From contig CAVWNS010000014.1 of the NCBI GenBank assembly GCA_963756495.1, positions 843,615 through 907,614 on the forward strand: a DNA stretch of 64,000 nt, given 5' to 3'. Within the stretch, counting starts at the first letter, position 1, and each line of letters starts with the position of its first letter. The position numbers and the translations under genes were made by a program. Of this stretch, positions 36,573-47,040 are shown in pieces. Under the pieces are notes generated by a model. That model was not told the DNA's origin and searched no databases. It saw nothing but the letters and a program-made list of their open reading frames with translations. This DNA comes from DATFDN01 sp963756495 (GTDB taxonomy: Bacteria; Pseudomonadota; Alphaproteobacteria; Acetobacterales; Acetobacteraceae).

Positions 36573-38217
36573 TCATTCGATCGCGCTGGCCGAGCGTGCC
36601 CTCTGGCGCAGCACGAATTTCTCGATCTTCCCCGTCGAGGTCTTCGGCAGGTCGCCGAAGATGAAGGTCTTCGGGTACCTTGAAGCCCGCGAGGTGCTCG
36701 CGGCAGAAGGCGCGCAGCGCATCGGCCCCGACGCTCGCGCCGGGCTTCAGCTCGATGAACGCGCAGGGGCTCTCGCCCCACCGCTCGTCGGGTTGCGCGA
36801 CCACGGCGGCGTTCATAACCGCCGGGTGGTCATAGAGGGTATCCTCGACCTCAAGGGAAGAGATGTTCTCGCCGCCCGAGATGATGATGTCCTTGGAGCG
36901 GTCGCGGATCTTCAGGTAGCCATCTGGTTGCATGACCGCGAGGTCGCCGGTGTGAAACCAGCAGCCGGCGAACGCCGCCTCGCTCGCCGGCTGATTGGCC
37001 AGATAGCCCTTCATGGTGATGTTGCCGCGGAACATGATCTCGCCCATCGTCTCGCCGTCCGCCGGCACGGGTTGCATCGTATCCGGGTCGAGCACCGTCA
37101 TCGCCTCCTGCATCGGCACGCGCACGCCCTGGCGACTGTTGCGCTCGGCGCGCGCGTGCACCGGCATGTCCGCCCAGTCCGGCTGTTTGGCGCAGACCCC
37201 GGCGGGGCCGTAGGTTTCGGTCAAACCATAGACATGCGTGAGTTCGATGCCCGCGCGCTCCGCGCCCTCGATGATGGCGGCGGGCGGCGCGGCCCCGGCG
37301 ACCTGGCCCTCAATGCGGTGAGTGACGCCCGCGCGCATCTCCTCGGGTGCGTTGATGATCGTCGCATAGACGATCGGGGCGCCGCAAAGATGGGTGACGC
37401 CATGCGCGCGGAACGCGTCCCAGATCGCGCCGGCCTCGACCCGGCGCAGGCAGACATTGGTGCCGGCGCGCTCGGCGATGGACCAGGGAAAGCACCAGCC
37501 GCTGCAATGAAACATCGGCAGCGTCCAGAGATAGACGGGGTGCTGCGGCATGTTCCAGTTGATGATGTTGCTGAGCGCGTTCAGGTAGGCGCCGCGATAA
37601 TGATACACCACGCCCTTGGGATCGCCGGTGGTGCCCGAGGTGTAGTTGAGCGCGATCGCGTCCCACTCGTCCGGCGGGTTCGCCCATGCGTAGTCGGGAT
37701 CGCCCGTCTCCAGCAGCGCCTCGTAGTCCATCGCGCCGAGCAGCGCCCCGCCCGGCGCGGCGGGATCGTCCACATCGATGACCAGCGGCTTGTCGTCGCC
37801 GAGCAGGTCCAGCGCGCGGGCGGCGGTGGCCGAGTACTCGCGGTCGGTGATCAGCACCCGCGCGCCGCCGTGGCGCAGCATGAAGGCGATCGTCTCCGCA
37901 TCCAGCCGGGTGTTCAGCGCGTTGAGCACCGCGCCCAGCATCGGGATGCCGAAATGCGCCTCGACCATCGGCGGCGTGTTGGGCAGCAACGCCGCGACGG
38001 TATCCTCACGTCCGATCCCCAAGCGTGACAGCGCAGAGGCGAGGCGACGGCAGCGGGCATACGTTTCGGCCCAGGTGAACCGCGCCTGACCGTGGATGAC
38101 CGACACGCGCTCGGGATAGAGCGCGGCGGCGCGTTCGAGGAACGTGACCGGGTTGAGCGGCGTGAAGTTGGCGGCGTTCTTGTCGAGGCCGCTGCGATAG
38201 GCCGGATTTCCGTTCAT
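36573..38217 (-). CDS. Acyl-CoA synthetase (AMP-dependent ligase), frameshifted near the C-terminus
   Basis: This enzyme activates a fatty or organic acid through an acyl-AMP to acyl-CoA. It has the AMP-binding motif LNYTSGTTGDPKGVVYHYR, TLPMFHCSGWCFPW, VYGLTETYGPAGVC and HTGDLAVMQPDGYLKIRDRSKD. The final region breaks at gtacccgaag (36673-36675 on the plus strand), where one extra C shifts the frame. Removing it gives FKVPKTFIFGDLPKTSTGKI with the catalytic Lys context, and a TGA at 36573. Corrected length is about 547 residues. Medium- or long-chain specificity is likely but not proved. Confidence 0.87.
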
Positions 38218-38283
38218 AAGAGCCTCCCTGTCGGGAGCTAGAGTAAGCAGGCCCAGGCCGATGCGGAATAGCTCTGCGGCTGT

Positions 38284-38643
38284 TCAGGCCGCCGGCGGCA
38301 AGTCAAGGTGGTGCTCGATGCGCCGGACCCGGGCGTCCAGCTCGCTGATAAGGATTCCATGACCAAGGACCGAGGCATGGTAGGCGGTCACCGCCTCGCG
38401 AAGCGAGTTCACCTGCCCGGTCAGGTCGTCGAGCCGGCGCCCGTGCCCAGCTAGCGTCACCGTATGCTCGTTCAATACGCGGGTGTGCTGGTTGACGACG
38501 CTCTTGATGTCCTGCACGTCCGCGCGAAGCGCCTGCTGACCGTCGAGCACGTCCGACAGCATGGCGACCATACGTCCCAGATCCACGCCGTTGCCGCTGT
38601 CGACACGAACGATCCCCTGCCTGGCGATCGGTATGGTCGGCAT
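38284..38643 (-). CDS. Small coiled-coil protein of unknown function
   Basis: This 119-residue protein starts MPTIPIARQGIVRVD. It is mostly helical with heptad-like hydrophobic spacing through QQALRADVQDIKSVVNQHTRVL and LTGQVNSLREAVTAYHASVL. Such phage- or regulator-like small coiled coils are common, and no function can be named. ATG at 38643 follows GGAGAGGCGG; an earlier in-frame ATG at 38661 is less well placed. It lies downstream of livF on the opposite side of the acyl-CoA synthetase start. Confidence 0.5.
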   Translation of the reverse strand: MPTIPIARQGIVRVDSGNGVDLGRMVAMLSDVLDGQQALRADVQDIKSVVNQHTRVLNEHTVTLAGHGRRLDDLTGQVNSLREAVTAYHASVLGHGILISELDARVRRIEHHLDLPPAA

Positions 38644-38670
38644 CGCCGCCTCTCCATTCAACCGCGGCGC

Positions 38671-39384
38671 TCAGGCCAGCCCGAAATAGGCCCGGTGCAG
38701 CGCGTCGTCGGCATTCAGCGCCTCGACCGAGCCCTCGAAGCGGATGCGCCCGCCCTCCAGCGTGTACACGCGGTCGGCGAGGTCGAGGAAGGCGACATTC
38801 TGCTCGGCGATCAGCATGGCCAGTCCCTCGCTTCGGAAGCGGCCCAGGACCGTGATCACCTGCTGGACGAACAGCGGCGACAGCCCGGCCGAGGGCTCGT
38901 CCATGACCAGCACGCGCGGGCTGGAGGCGAGCGCCTTGCCGATGCCCAGCATCTTGCGCTGCCCGCCCGAGAGGCTGCCCGCCAGCGCCCGCTTGCGCGT
39001 GGCGAGGTCGGGAAAGACCGCGTACAGCTCCTCCAGCCGGCGCCCGAGCGTGGCGCGTTCGGCGAATTGGGCGCCGATGCGGAGGTTCTCATCGATCGAC
39101 AGGCCGGGGAACACGCCAAGCTCGGACATGTAGGCCATGCCGCGACGCACCCGCCGATCGGTGCGCAGCGCGGTGATGTCCCCCTCCGCCAGATGCACCT
39201 GGCCGCGCCAGGCCGGTACGAGGCCGACGATGACCTTCAGCAACGTCGTCTTGCCCGCGCCGTTGGCGCCCAGCAACACGACGCTCTCGCGCGGGCGCAC
39301 CTCCAGTCCGGCGCCCCACAGGACCTGCACCTGACCGTACCCTGCCTCGATCCCGCGCGCGGCGAGCAGTGGCGGATCAGCCAT
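38671..39384 (-). CDS. livF: Branched-chain amino acid-type ABC transporter ATPase LivF
   Basis: This is a 237-residue ATPase. Walker A is LGANGAGKTTLLKVI, and YMSELGVFPGLSIDENL follows. The signature is LSGGQRKMLGIGKAL, Walker B RVLVMDEPSAGLSP, and AEQNVAFLDLADR is the switch region. The YTLEGGRI tail is typical of LivF. It overlaps livG by eight bases and is the last gene of the operon. Confidence 0.9.
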   Translation of the reverse strand: MADPPLLAARGIEAGYGQVQVLWGAGLEVRPRESVVLLGANGAGKTTLLKVIVGLVPAWRGQVHLAEGDITALRTDRRVRRGMAYMSELGVFPGLSIDENLRIGAQFAERATLGRRLEELYAVFPDLATRKRALAGSLSGGQRKMLGIGKALASSPRVLVMDEPSAGLSPLFVQQVITVLGRFRSEGLAMLIAEQNVAFLDLADRVYTLEGGRIRFEGSVEALNADDALHRAYFGLA

Positions 39385-40105
39385 GGTGCCCGCCGCCCAG
39401 GAAGACGCGGATCACCTCGGGGTCCTTGGTCGCCGCCGCCAGCGTGCCGCCGAAGAACTCCTTGCCGGCCGCCATGACCACCACCCGGTCGGTCACGCGG
39501 TCGATGAAGCCCATCAGATGCTCGACCACCAGCAGCGCCATGCCCCGCGCGGCGAGCCCGCGCAACTGGTCGGCCATGCGGCCCAGCTCGGCGGGATTGA
39601 GGCCGGCGGCCAGCTCGTCCACCAGCAGCAGGCGCGGCGCGGTGGCGAGCGCGCGGGCGAGGTCGAGCGTCTTCTGCTGTGCGCTGTTCAGCTCGGCAGC
39701 CGGCTTGTCGGCGAAGCGGGCGAGATCGAGCCGCGCGAGCAGTTCGTCCAGATCGGGTGGGTTGCCCGAGCAGCCATAGGTCGCGGCGATCTCCACGTTT
39801 TCGCGCACGCTGAGCGACAGGAACGGCTTGGGCGACTGGAAGGTGCGGTTGATCCCCTGCCGCGCCAAACGATGCGCCGCCGTCCCGCCGATCGAGCGGC
39901 CCTGGTAGAGCACCCGCCCGCCATCCGGGGCATAGAGCCCGGAGATGACGTTGATGCAGGTCGTCTTGCCCGATCCGTTCGGCCCGACGAGGCCGAGCAC
40001 CTCGCCCGCGTGCAAATGGAAGCTGACGCCGTCGAGCGCGCGGAAGCCGCCGAACCGCTTGACCAGGGTCTCGACCGAGAGAAGGGGCGCCGTCTCAGGG
40101 GACAC
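39377..40105 (-). CDS. livG: Branched-chain amino acid-type ABC transporter ATPase LivG
   Basis: This is a 242-residue ATPase. Walker A is GLVGPNGSGKTTCINVI. GINRTFQSPKPFLSLSVREN follows, the LivG-type Q-loop. An altered signature LNSAQQKTLDLARAL replaces the usual LSGGQQ and is worth noting. Walker B is LLLVDELAAGLNP. GTG start at 40105 overlaps the livM stop by 11 bases. Confidence 0.9.
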   Translation of the reverse strand: MSPETAPLLSVETLVKRFGGFRALDGVSFHLHAGEVLGLVGPNGSGKTTCINVISGLYAPDGGRVLYQGRSIGGTAAHRLARQGINRTFQSPKPFLSLSVRENVEIAATYGCSGNPPDLDELLARLDLARFADKPAAELNSAQQKTLDLARALATAPRLLLVDELAAGLNPAELGRMADQLRGLAARGMALLVVEHLMGFIDRVTDRVVVMAAGKEFFGGTLAAATKDPEVIRVFLGGGHHG

Positions 40106-41075
40106 GGACGCCCCGGCTGGTCAGCAGCGAGACGAGGCCGTTCGGCAGGAACAGCACCAGGACCATGATCAGGGCGCCGTAGATGAGCTGGAAATACTGC
40201 GGCACGCTGATGCCGATCCAGTTGTACACGCCGTACAGGATCAGCACGCCCAGCAGCGGGCCGGTCAGGGTCGTGATGCCGCCGAACAGGGTGAACACCA
40301 CGGCGAAGATCGACACGCCGAGGTCGAACGCGCTGTCGGGATAGAACACCGAGATGTGCCACGCGAAGGAGCCGCCCACGAGGCCGGCGATCAGTGCCGA
40401 CAGCAGCCAGGCGATGATGCGCCCCCGGACCACGGAGATTCCGGCCATCTCCGCGCTGACCGGGTCCTCGCGGATCGCTTGCAGCGACAGGCCGAAACGC
40501 GAGTTGCGGAGAAAAACCACCACCAGCAACGTCGCCCCCATCACGGCCAGCCCGACATAATAGGAGAAGGCCGGCGCGAACACGTTGCTGAGCGAGACGC
40601 CGTACGGGCCCTTGGTGATGTCCTGGAGCGTCGGGTTGGCGACCACCTCGTAGGTCGCCTGCGCCGCCGCCAAGGTGGCGATGGCGAAGTAGGCGCCGGA
40701 CAGGCGCAGCAGCGGAATCAGGATGACGCCCAGGATGACCGCCGCGATCGCGGCGCACAGCATCGCCGGCAGCGGACCCACGTGCAGGTGCATCACCGCG
40801 AGCGCGAAGCCGTAGGCGCCGGCTCCATAAAAGCCGACATACCCGAACGGCAGATAGCCGGTGAAGCCGTAGATGACATTCAGCCCCTGCGCGAGGGTGA
40901 TGTACATGATGAAGTTGAACAGCAGCAGTTCGTTGGCGTAGACGCCGCGCGCAAAACCCATGACCGCGATCACCACCAGCGCGAGCGCGGCATCGCCCCA
41001 GGCCCGCCGCGCCGCATGGGTGCGCCGGCCAGCGGCGATCCGGTTGCCGCCCGCTTCGGGCGCCCCGCTAGGCAC
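40095..41075 (-). CDS. livM: Branched-chain amino acid-type ABC transporter permease LivM
   Basis: This is a 326-residue permease with about nine hydrophobic segments. Family marks are LAQGLNVIYGFTGYLPFGYVG, LQAIREDPVSAEMAGI and AVVFTLFGGITTLTGPLLG. GTG start at 41075 overlaps the livH stop by eight bases. Confidence 0.9.
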   Translation of the reverse strand: MPSGAPEAGGNRIAAGRRTHAARRAWGDAALALVVIAVMGFARGVYANELLLFNFIMYITLAQGLNVIYGFTGYLPFGYVGFYGAGAYGFALAVMHLHVGPLPAMLCAAIAAVILGVILIPLLRLSGAYFAIATLAAAQATYEVVANPTLQDITKGPYGVSLSNVFAPAFSYYVGLAVMGATLLVVVFLRNSRFGLSLQAIREDPVSAEMAGISVVRGRIIAWLLSALIAGLVGGSFAWHISVFYPDSAFDLGVSIFAVVFTLFGGITTLTGPLLGVLILYGVYNWIGISVPQYFQLIYGALIMVLVLFLPNGLVSLLTSRGVRVP

Positions 41076-41943
41076 GCCGCACCTGTCGGCCGAGCAGGCC
41101 CTCCGGGCGGACCAGCAGAACCCCGATCAGCAGCAGGTTGGGTAGCAGGTTGGCCCAGGAGCTGAGATAGGTCTGCATCAGCATCAAGGAGATGCCGTAA
41201 ACCAACCCGCCCAGCACCGTGCCGAGCGGGTTGCCGAGCGTGCCCACCACGATGACGGCGAAGGCCGCGATGTTGATGTTGACGCCGAGGCCGGGGACCA
41301 CGCTGCCCAGCATGAACGGCTCGAACACCCCCGAGATACCGGCGAGCGCGATGCCGACGCCGAACGCGATCGCGGAGACGAAATTCGTGTCAATGCCGGT
41401 CGCCAGCGCCTCCTCGCGCGAGACCATCACCGCGCGGGTCAGCGTGCCGAGCCGGGTCCGGTACAGATAGACATAGACGCCCAGCACGCAGACCGCGCTG
41501 ACGGCGGCGCTATATACCCAGGCGCGCGGCATCCGGGCGGTGAGGATCTCCACCGGACCGATGCCGAAGATGCGCGCCGGGATGGAGCGCTCGGTGTTGC
41601 CGAACAATATGGAGACCACCGCCTCGATCATCTGCGACATGCCGAAGAACAGGATCAGCGACAGCATCTCCGTATCGCGCGCGCGCATCAGGCGCGGCAC
41701 GATCAGGTAATAGATCGGGATGCCGACGATCAGCAGGATGATCAGCATGAGCACGGCCGAGGCGAGCGGGTGCAGCCCGAACAGGGTGAAAAACCAGAAC
41801 GCCCCGTACACGCCCAGCATTAGGAAGTCGCCATGCGCGAGATTGACGATGCGCATGACGCCGAACACGAGGTTGAGCCCGAGCCCGACCAGGGTGAAAT
41901 AGAGGCCGAAGAAAAGGCCCGAGATGATGGCGGCCGTCAGCAT
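41068..41943 (-). CDS. livH: Branched-chain amino acid-type ABC transporter permease LivH
   Basis: This 291-residue permease has GLGLNLVFGVMRIVNLAHGD near the start and later TRAVMVSREEALATGIDTN and VIVVGTLGNPLGTVLGGLVYG. These are standard LivH features, with about eight helices. The start at 41943 follows the binding-protein stop by 32 bases. Confidence 0.92.
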   Translation of the reverse strand: MLTAAIISGLFFGLYFTLVGLGLNLVFGVMRIVNLAHGDFLMLGVYGAFWFFTLFGLHPLASAVLMLIILLIVGIPIYYLIVPRLMRARDTEMLSLILFFGMSQMIEAVVSILFGNTERSIPARIFGIGPVEILTARMPRAWVYSAAVSAVCVLGVYVYLYRTRLGTLTRAVMVSREEALATGIDTNFVSAIAFGVGIALAGISGVFEPFMLGSVVPGLGVNINIAAFAVIVVGTLGNPLGTVLGGLVYGISLMLMQTYLSSWANLLPNLLLIGVLLVRPEGLLGRQVRRA

Positions 41944-41975
41944 CGGTCAGGCCGCCGCACGCGACCGGCGATACC

Positions 41976-43236
41976 TCACTTCCCAATCACCGCCTGACCC
42001 GTGGCGAGATCCGGCGGATACACCACGACCAGCTTCACGCCGCCCTTGCCGTCCGCCTCGACCTGCCCAAGCGGCGTGATCTCGCCGACCTGCGCGCCGG
42101 TATCGTCCAGCTTGAACGGACCTTGCAGCGAGGTGAGCTTGCCCGAGAGCCCGAAAACCGCGTCATGCAGCGCCATCTGATCCAGGCTCCGCGCGTTGGC
42201 CAGCGTCTCTTGAAGGACGATGCCCACGCTGTAGCCGGCCACGGCGTTCAGCCCGAAATTGGCGCCCGGCGTGTGCGCGTAGGTCTGCGTCCAGGCCTGC
42301 TGGTACTGCGCTACGTCCATGCCCGCCGTGACCTTATACGGGTAGGCGGAGCCGGGCACGTAGGTGAACACGCCGGTCATCCCGTCCACGCCCACATTCT
42401 TCAGGATCTCCTCGGGTTCGGAGCCGGAGTAGATGGTGAACAGGAACTTGAACGTCTGGCCCGCGTCCTGGATGTTGCGCAGGAAGGCGATGTCGTTGCC
42501 GGTGTAGCCTAGCTCGACCACCGCATCGGGGTTCTTCGCAGCGATGTTGTTGATCAGTACCGTGTAGTTGGACGTGCTGGTCGGAACACCCTGATCGTAG
42601 ACGATCTTCAGCTTGCCTGAGTCGGTGATGAACTTGCGGAATGCGGTCGCCTGGGTTCCGGTGAAATCATTGGTGGAATAGAGGATCGCGACCGTCTTGA
42701 TCCCGTGCTGCGGCCCCTCGCTGTTCAGGAAATCGGCGATGTATTTCGGCCAGATGGTCGAGGCGGGATCGGCCAGCAACGCAACGTAAGGATTGTCCTT
42801 GGTGAAGAACGGCGCGCCGGTCCCGGTGGGGTCGAACAGGAACATCTTGTGCTCCCGCGCGATCGGCACCGCGGGCGCGGTCAGCACCGAGCCCGAAATC
42901 GCAGACCAGCATATCCACATGGTCTTGGGTGATGAGCTGGTTGATCAGCGTGCCTTCGGTCGCCGGATTGCTCTGGTCGTCGTAGCTGATGAGCTTGAGC
43001 GGGATCTTTTTATTGTACGCCTTCACGAAGGCCCCCCCGTCGGCATTGGTCCGATCGACCCACAGCTTCAGCCCGTAATAGACCGGCATGGAGATCGCGG
43101 CATACGCTCCGGAGCTGGCATGGACATGCCCGATGGTGATCGCGGCCGGGGCCTCGCCAGCGGGAGCGGCCGTTGCGGGCACGAGCGGCGCCGCGCCCAG
43201 GGCTGACAGGATGGCCAGGGCGTATCGCAGGCGCAT
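41976..43236 (-). CDS. ABC transporter substrate-binding protein (LivK-like), frameshifted
   Basis: This is a periplasmic binding protein of the leucine/amide type. It has signal MRLRYALAILSALGAAPLVPATA and then AITIGHVHASSGAYAAISMP. The frame breaks after HVDMLVCDF at gatttcgggctcgg (ccc 42892-42894 on the plus strand). One extra G is present, and correction gives CDFGSVLTAPAVPIAREHKM. The second lobe includes FTGTQATAFRKFITDSGKL and PDAVVELGYTGNDIAFLRN. Corrected length is about 419 residues. It is the first gene of the liv operon. The ligand is uncertain: amino acids, amides or aromatic acids are all handled by relatives. Confidence 0.85.
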
Positions 43237-43333
43237 TGATGTTTTCCCTCCGGGCGTTTCTCAGGACGCGGCGGGATAGGTCAGAACGCGCCGGAGCGCA
43301 AGGAGCGCGGGCGCCCGGTGGGACCCGAGGGTT

Positions 43334-43364
43334 CGGGGCGGCATTCGTTTTGAATGCCGCCCCG
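43334..43364 (-). terminator. Perfect hairpin downstream of katG
   Basis: Thirteen-base perfect arms (CGGGGCGGCATTC and GAATGCCGCCCCG) enclose a five-base loop 40 bases beyond the katG stop. There is no long T-run on either strand, but the stability and position suggest transcript-end formation for katG, insulating the liv operon. Confidence 0.65.
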
Positions 43365-43404
43365 ACCTCCTGCCTTCGGCCCGTGCGGGCTCGTCGGCGT
43401 GGTG

Positions 43405-45588
43405 TCAGACCAAGTCGAAGCGGTCGGAGTTCATCACCTTATTCCATGCCGCCACGAAGTCCTTCACGAACTTCTCCTGTGAATACACACAGGCATGGAC
43501 CTCCGCGAGGGCGCGCAACTCCGAGTGCGAGCCGAAGATCAGATCGACACGTGTGCCGGTCCATTTCAGTTCCTTGGTCTTTCGATCGCGGCCCTCATAC
43601 ACGTTATCAGAGCCGGCGGGCTGCCATTCAGTGCGCCCGTCGAGCAGGTTGGAGAAGAAGTCGTTCGTCAGCTTCTCGGGCCGCGTGGTGAAGACGCCAT
43701 GCTTGGAGCCGTTGGCATTGGCGCCCAGGACGCGCAGACCGCCGACGAGCACCGTCATCTCCGGCCCGGTCAACGTCAGCAACTGTGCCCGATCCACCAA
43801 CTCTTCCTCGGGCGCCATGAGCGGCTGGCCGCTCAGATAGTTGCGGAAACCGTCCGACGGTCGGCTCGAGCGGGGCGAAAGAGTCCGCGTCGGTCTGATC
43901 CTGCGATGCATCCATGCGCCCGGGCGTGAAGGGTATCTTCACGTCGGTCCCGGCGTCCTTGGCGGCCTTTTCGATCGCTGCGCAGCCGCCGAGAACGATC
44001 AGGTCGGCGAGCGAGACTTTCTTGCCCCCGGCCGCCGAAGCATTGAACTCCTGCTGGATCGCTTCGAGCTTCTGCAGCACTTTCGCCAGTTCAGGTGGAT
44101 TGTTCACCGCCCAATCCTTCTGCGGGGCAAGGCGAATGCGCGCGCCGTTGGCGCCGCCACGCTTGTCGGAACCGCGGAACGTCGATGCGGATGCCCAGGC
44201 GGTCGAGACCAGTTGCGACACTGAAAGCCCCGAAGCGAGGATCTTGGCCTTCAGATCGGCGATCTCCTGCTCGCCGATCAGCGGATGATCCACGGCCGGA
44301 ATCGGATCCTGCCAGATCAGCGTCTCTTTTGGAACGAGTGGGCCGAGGTAGCGGCAAATCGGACCCATATCGCGGTGTGTGAGCTTGAACCAGGCGCGGG
44401 CGAATGCGTCCGCGAACTGCTCCGGATGCTCATGGAAGCGCCGTGAGATTTTCTCGTAGGTCGGGTCGAACCGCAGCGCGAGATCCGTGGTCAGCATCGT
44501 CGGCACGCGCTTCTTCGATTGGTCGTGCGCGTCCGGGATCGTGGCCGGGCGCATCTTTCGCCTGCCACTGATACGCACCGGCCGGGCTCTTCGTCAGCTC
44601 CCATTCGTAGTTGAACAGATTGTCGAAGAAGTAGTTGCTCCACTTCGTCGGCGTCTGGCTCCAGATGACTTCCGGGCCGCCGGTGATGGCGTCTGCCCCG
44701 AAGCCCGTGCCATGCTTGCTTTTCCAGCCGAGGCCCTGATCCTCGATGACGAGCAGCCTTCCGGCTCCGGGCCGAGGAACGACGGATCGCCGGCGCCATG
44801 GGTTTTGCCGAAGGTGTGGCCACCGGCGATCAGCGCGACGGTCTCTTCATCATCCATCGCCATGCGCGCGAAGGTTTCGCGGATGTCGCGGGCCGCGCCG
44901 ATCGGATCGGGCTTGCCGTTCGGCCCTTCCGGATTAACGTAGATCAGACCCATCTGCACCGCCCCGAGCGGTTTCTGTAGCTCACGTTCGCCGCTGTAGC
45001 GTTCATCCCCGAGCCATGTCCCCTCGGGCCCCAGTACAGCTCTTCGGGCTCCCAGGTATCAACGCGGCCGCCGCCGAAGCCGAACGTCTTGAAGCCCATC
45101 GACTCCAGGGCGACGTTTCCGGTGAGAATGAAGAGGTCGGCCCAGGAGATTTTCCGGCCGTATTTCTGCTTGATCGGCCAGAGCAGGCGGCGCGCCTTGT
45201 CGAGGTTCGCGTTGTCCGGCCAGCTGTTGAGCGGCGCGAAGCGCTGCTGGCCGCCCCCGGCCCCGCCGCGCCCATCGGTGATGCGGTACGTGCCCGCGCT
45301 GTGCCACGCCATGCGGATGAACAACCCGCCATAATGACCGAAGTCGGCCGGCCACCAATCCTGCGAGTCCGTCATCAAGGCGTGCAGGTCTTTGATCACG
45401 GCGTTCAGATCGAGGCTATTGAACTCCTGGGCATAGTCGAACCCCTCACCCATCGGGTTGGACCGCGCCGAATGCTGGCTAAGTGTCTGAAGGCTCAACT
45501 GGTTCGGCCACCAGTGACGACTGGTTCTGCCACCACGCCCCGCCACGGGGCACTTGCCCGCGCCCGTACCTTCAGTCAATCCGTCCAT
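43405..45588 (-). pseudogene. katG: Catalase-peroxidase KatG with four frame breaks
   Basis: KatG removes hydrogen peroxide with heme b. All parts of a full-length protein of about 727 residues are present. The N-terminus has WWPNQLSLQTLSQHSARSNP, the distal Arg-Trp-His lies in GLFIRMAWHSAGTYR, and the proximal His in VALIAGGHTFGKTHG. The C-terminal domain has STFRGSDKRGGANGARIRLA and LVGGLRVLGANANGSKHGVF. The frame breaks near 45027 (one base missing), 44750 (one missing or two extra), 44548 (one extra) and 43859 (one extra). Without correction no functional protein can be made. Either this is a decaying gene or a badly resolved stretch of sequence; the intact codons between breaks argue for the latter. 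Confidence 0.9.
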
Positions 45589-45768
45589 GTTCCTCTCCGA
45601 TTATGTTGGCCTTTTCCGTTCGGCCAGCAAAGCGTCGAACAGAGCCAGTCAGCCGACCGCCCCCGCCGCCGCGACATGCCTGGCGAAACCTTATCCGAGA
45701 GAAGTCGCTTCCCGTCATGATGAGTTAAGTGGCTCTTTCTGATGGGCGTGAATGAGAAAATCGATCGT

Positions 45769-46950
45769 TCACACCTCGATCATCCGCACCGTCCGGCCGT
45801 CCACCCCGAGCGCGATGCGCCCGGCCCTGAGCGCCAGCGCGTCCTCGCCGAACACGTCCCGCCGCCAGCCGTGCAAGGCGGGAACCCCCGCGTCATCCTC
45901 CAGCGCCAGGCGCTCGATCTCCTCGGCGCTCGCCACCAACCGCGGCGCGACATGGTGCTGTTCGGCCTTGGCGGCGAGCAGCACCTTCAGCAACGCGACC
46001 AGGGCGGGCGACGGGCGTGCGCCGTCGCGCCCGCGCGCCGCCTCGGGCAGCGCCTCGTCGGGCGCGGCCTTGGCCTCCGCGATTGCGGCGAGAAGCGATG
46101 CGCCGATCCGTCCCTCGGCGAAACCGCGCGTGATCCCGCGCGCGCGCGCCAGCGCCTCGGGCGTTTCGGGGGCGGTGGCGGCGATCTCCATGAGCGTCTC
46201 GTCCTTGACCAGGCGCTGGCGTGGGATGTTGGCGCGCTGCGCCTCGCGCTCGCGCCACGCAGCCAGGGCGCGGACCATGCCCAGGAAACGGCGGTTGCCG
46301 CTGCGCGGGCGCAGGCGCTCCCACGCCGTCTCCGGGTCCGCGCGGTAGTTCGCGGGATCGGCAAGCGCGCCCATCTCCTCGGCCACCCAATCGAGCCGTC
46401 CGTCCCGCCTCAGCCGCTCGCACAACGCTTCGTAAACGACGCGCAGATAGGTCACGTCGGCGGCGGCGTAGGCGATCTGCGCGGGCGAGAGCGGGCGGGC
46501 CGCCCAGTCGCTGAAGCGGTGCGCCTTGTCGATGTGGCCGCCGGCCAGCGCGGCCACCAATGCATCGTAGGCGCCCTGGTCGCCGAAGCCCGCCACCATC
46601 GCAGCGATCTGGGTGTCGAACACCGGCGTCGGCACGGCGCCGAATTTCAGCACGAAGATCTCGATGTCCTGGCGGCCGGCGTGCAGCACCTTCATCACCG
46701 CCGGATCGGCCAGCAGGCGGCCGAGCGGCGCGAGGTCGAGGCCGGGCGCCTCGGCGTCCACCACCGCGACCTCGTCGGACCCGGCGAGCTGCACCACGCA
46801 CAGCTCCGGCCAGTAGGTGCGCTCGCGCATGAACTCGGTGTCCACGGTCACGAACGTCTCGCCAGCGAGGCGCTGACACAGCGCGTCGAGCGCCGCGGTG
46901 GTGTCGATCAGCACGGGTGGCGGAAAGCCGGTGCGGGGCGCGCGGGGCAT
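45769..46950 (-). CDS. rnd: Ribonuclease D
   Basis: This is a 393-residue 3'-5' exoribonuclease of the DEDDy class that trims tRNA and other RNAs. Exo motifs are VTVDTEFMRERTYWPELCVV, HAGRQDIEIFVLKFG with DTQIAAM, and AYAAADVTYLRVVYEAL with the Tyr. An HRDC domain follows (LAAWREREAQRANIPRQRLVK without its first residue). Normal length. It diverges from the copA promoter and is the only housekeeping gene between katG and the metal block. Confidence 0.93.
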   Translation of the reverse strand: MPRAPRTGFPPPVLIDTTAALDALCQRLAGETFVTVDTEFMRERTYWPELCVVQLAGSDEVAVVDAEAPGLDLAPLGRLLADPAVMKVLHAGRQDIEIFVLKFGAVPTPVFDTQIAAMVAGFGDQGAYDALVAALAGGHIDKAHRFSDWAARPLSPAQIAYAAADVTYLRVVYEALCERLRRDGRLDWVAEEMGALADPANYRADPETAWERLRPRSGNRRFLGMVRALAAWREREAQRANIPRQRLVKDETLMEIAATAPETPEALARARGITRGFAEGRIGASLLAAIAEAKAAPDEALPEAARGRDGARPSPALVALLKVLLAAKAEQHHVAPRLVASAEEIERLALEDDAGVPALHGWRRDVFGEDALALRAGRIALGVDGRTVRMIEV

Positions 46951-47040
46951 GGGGCGCTTCTACACGGGCGGGGATATCGGCAAAAGAGCGGGCGCAATCA
47001 GCGGATGGCGGCGGCTCACCATGTGGGAAGGTCGATTCCC

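Noticed and set aside
36085..38028. A 647-codon plus-strand frame joining the transposase remnant to a long Arg/Gly/Asp-rich protein
   Set aside because: It runs antisense through the acyl-CoA synthetase gene and has no domain; only the first 69 codons resemble a real protein.
43334..43364. IS or integron-type palindrome between the liv operon and katG
   Set aside because: It has no flanking repeats or recombination genes, and its position after the katG stop fits a transcript-end hairpin.
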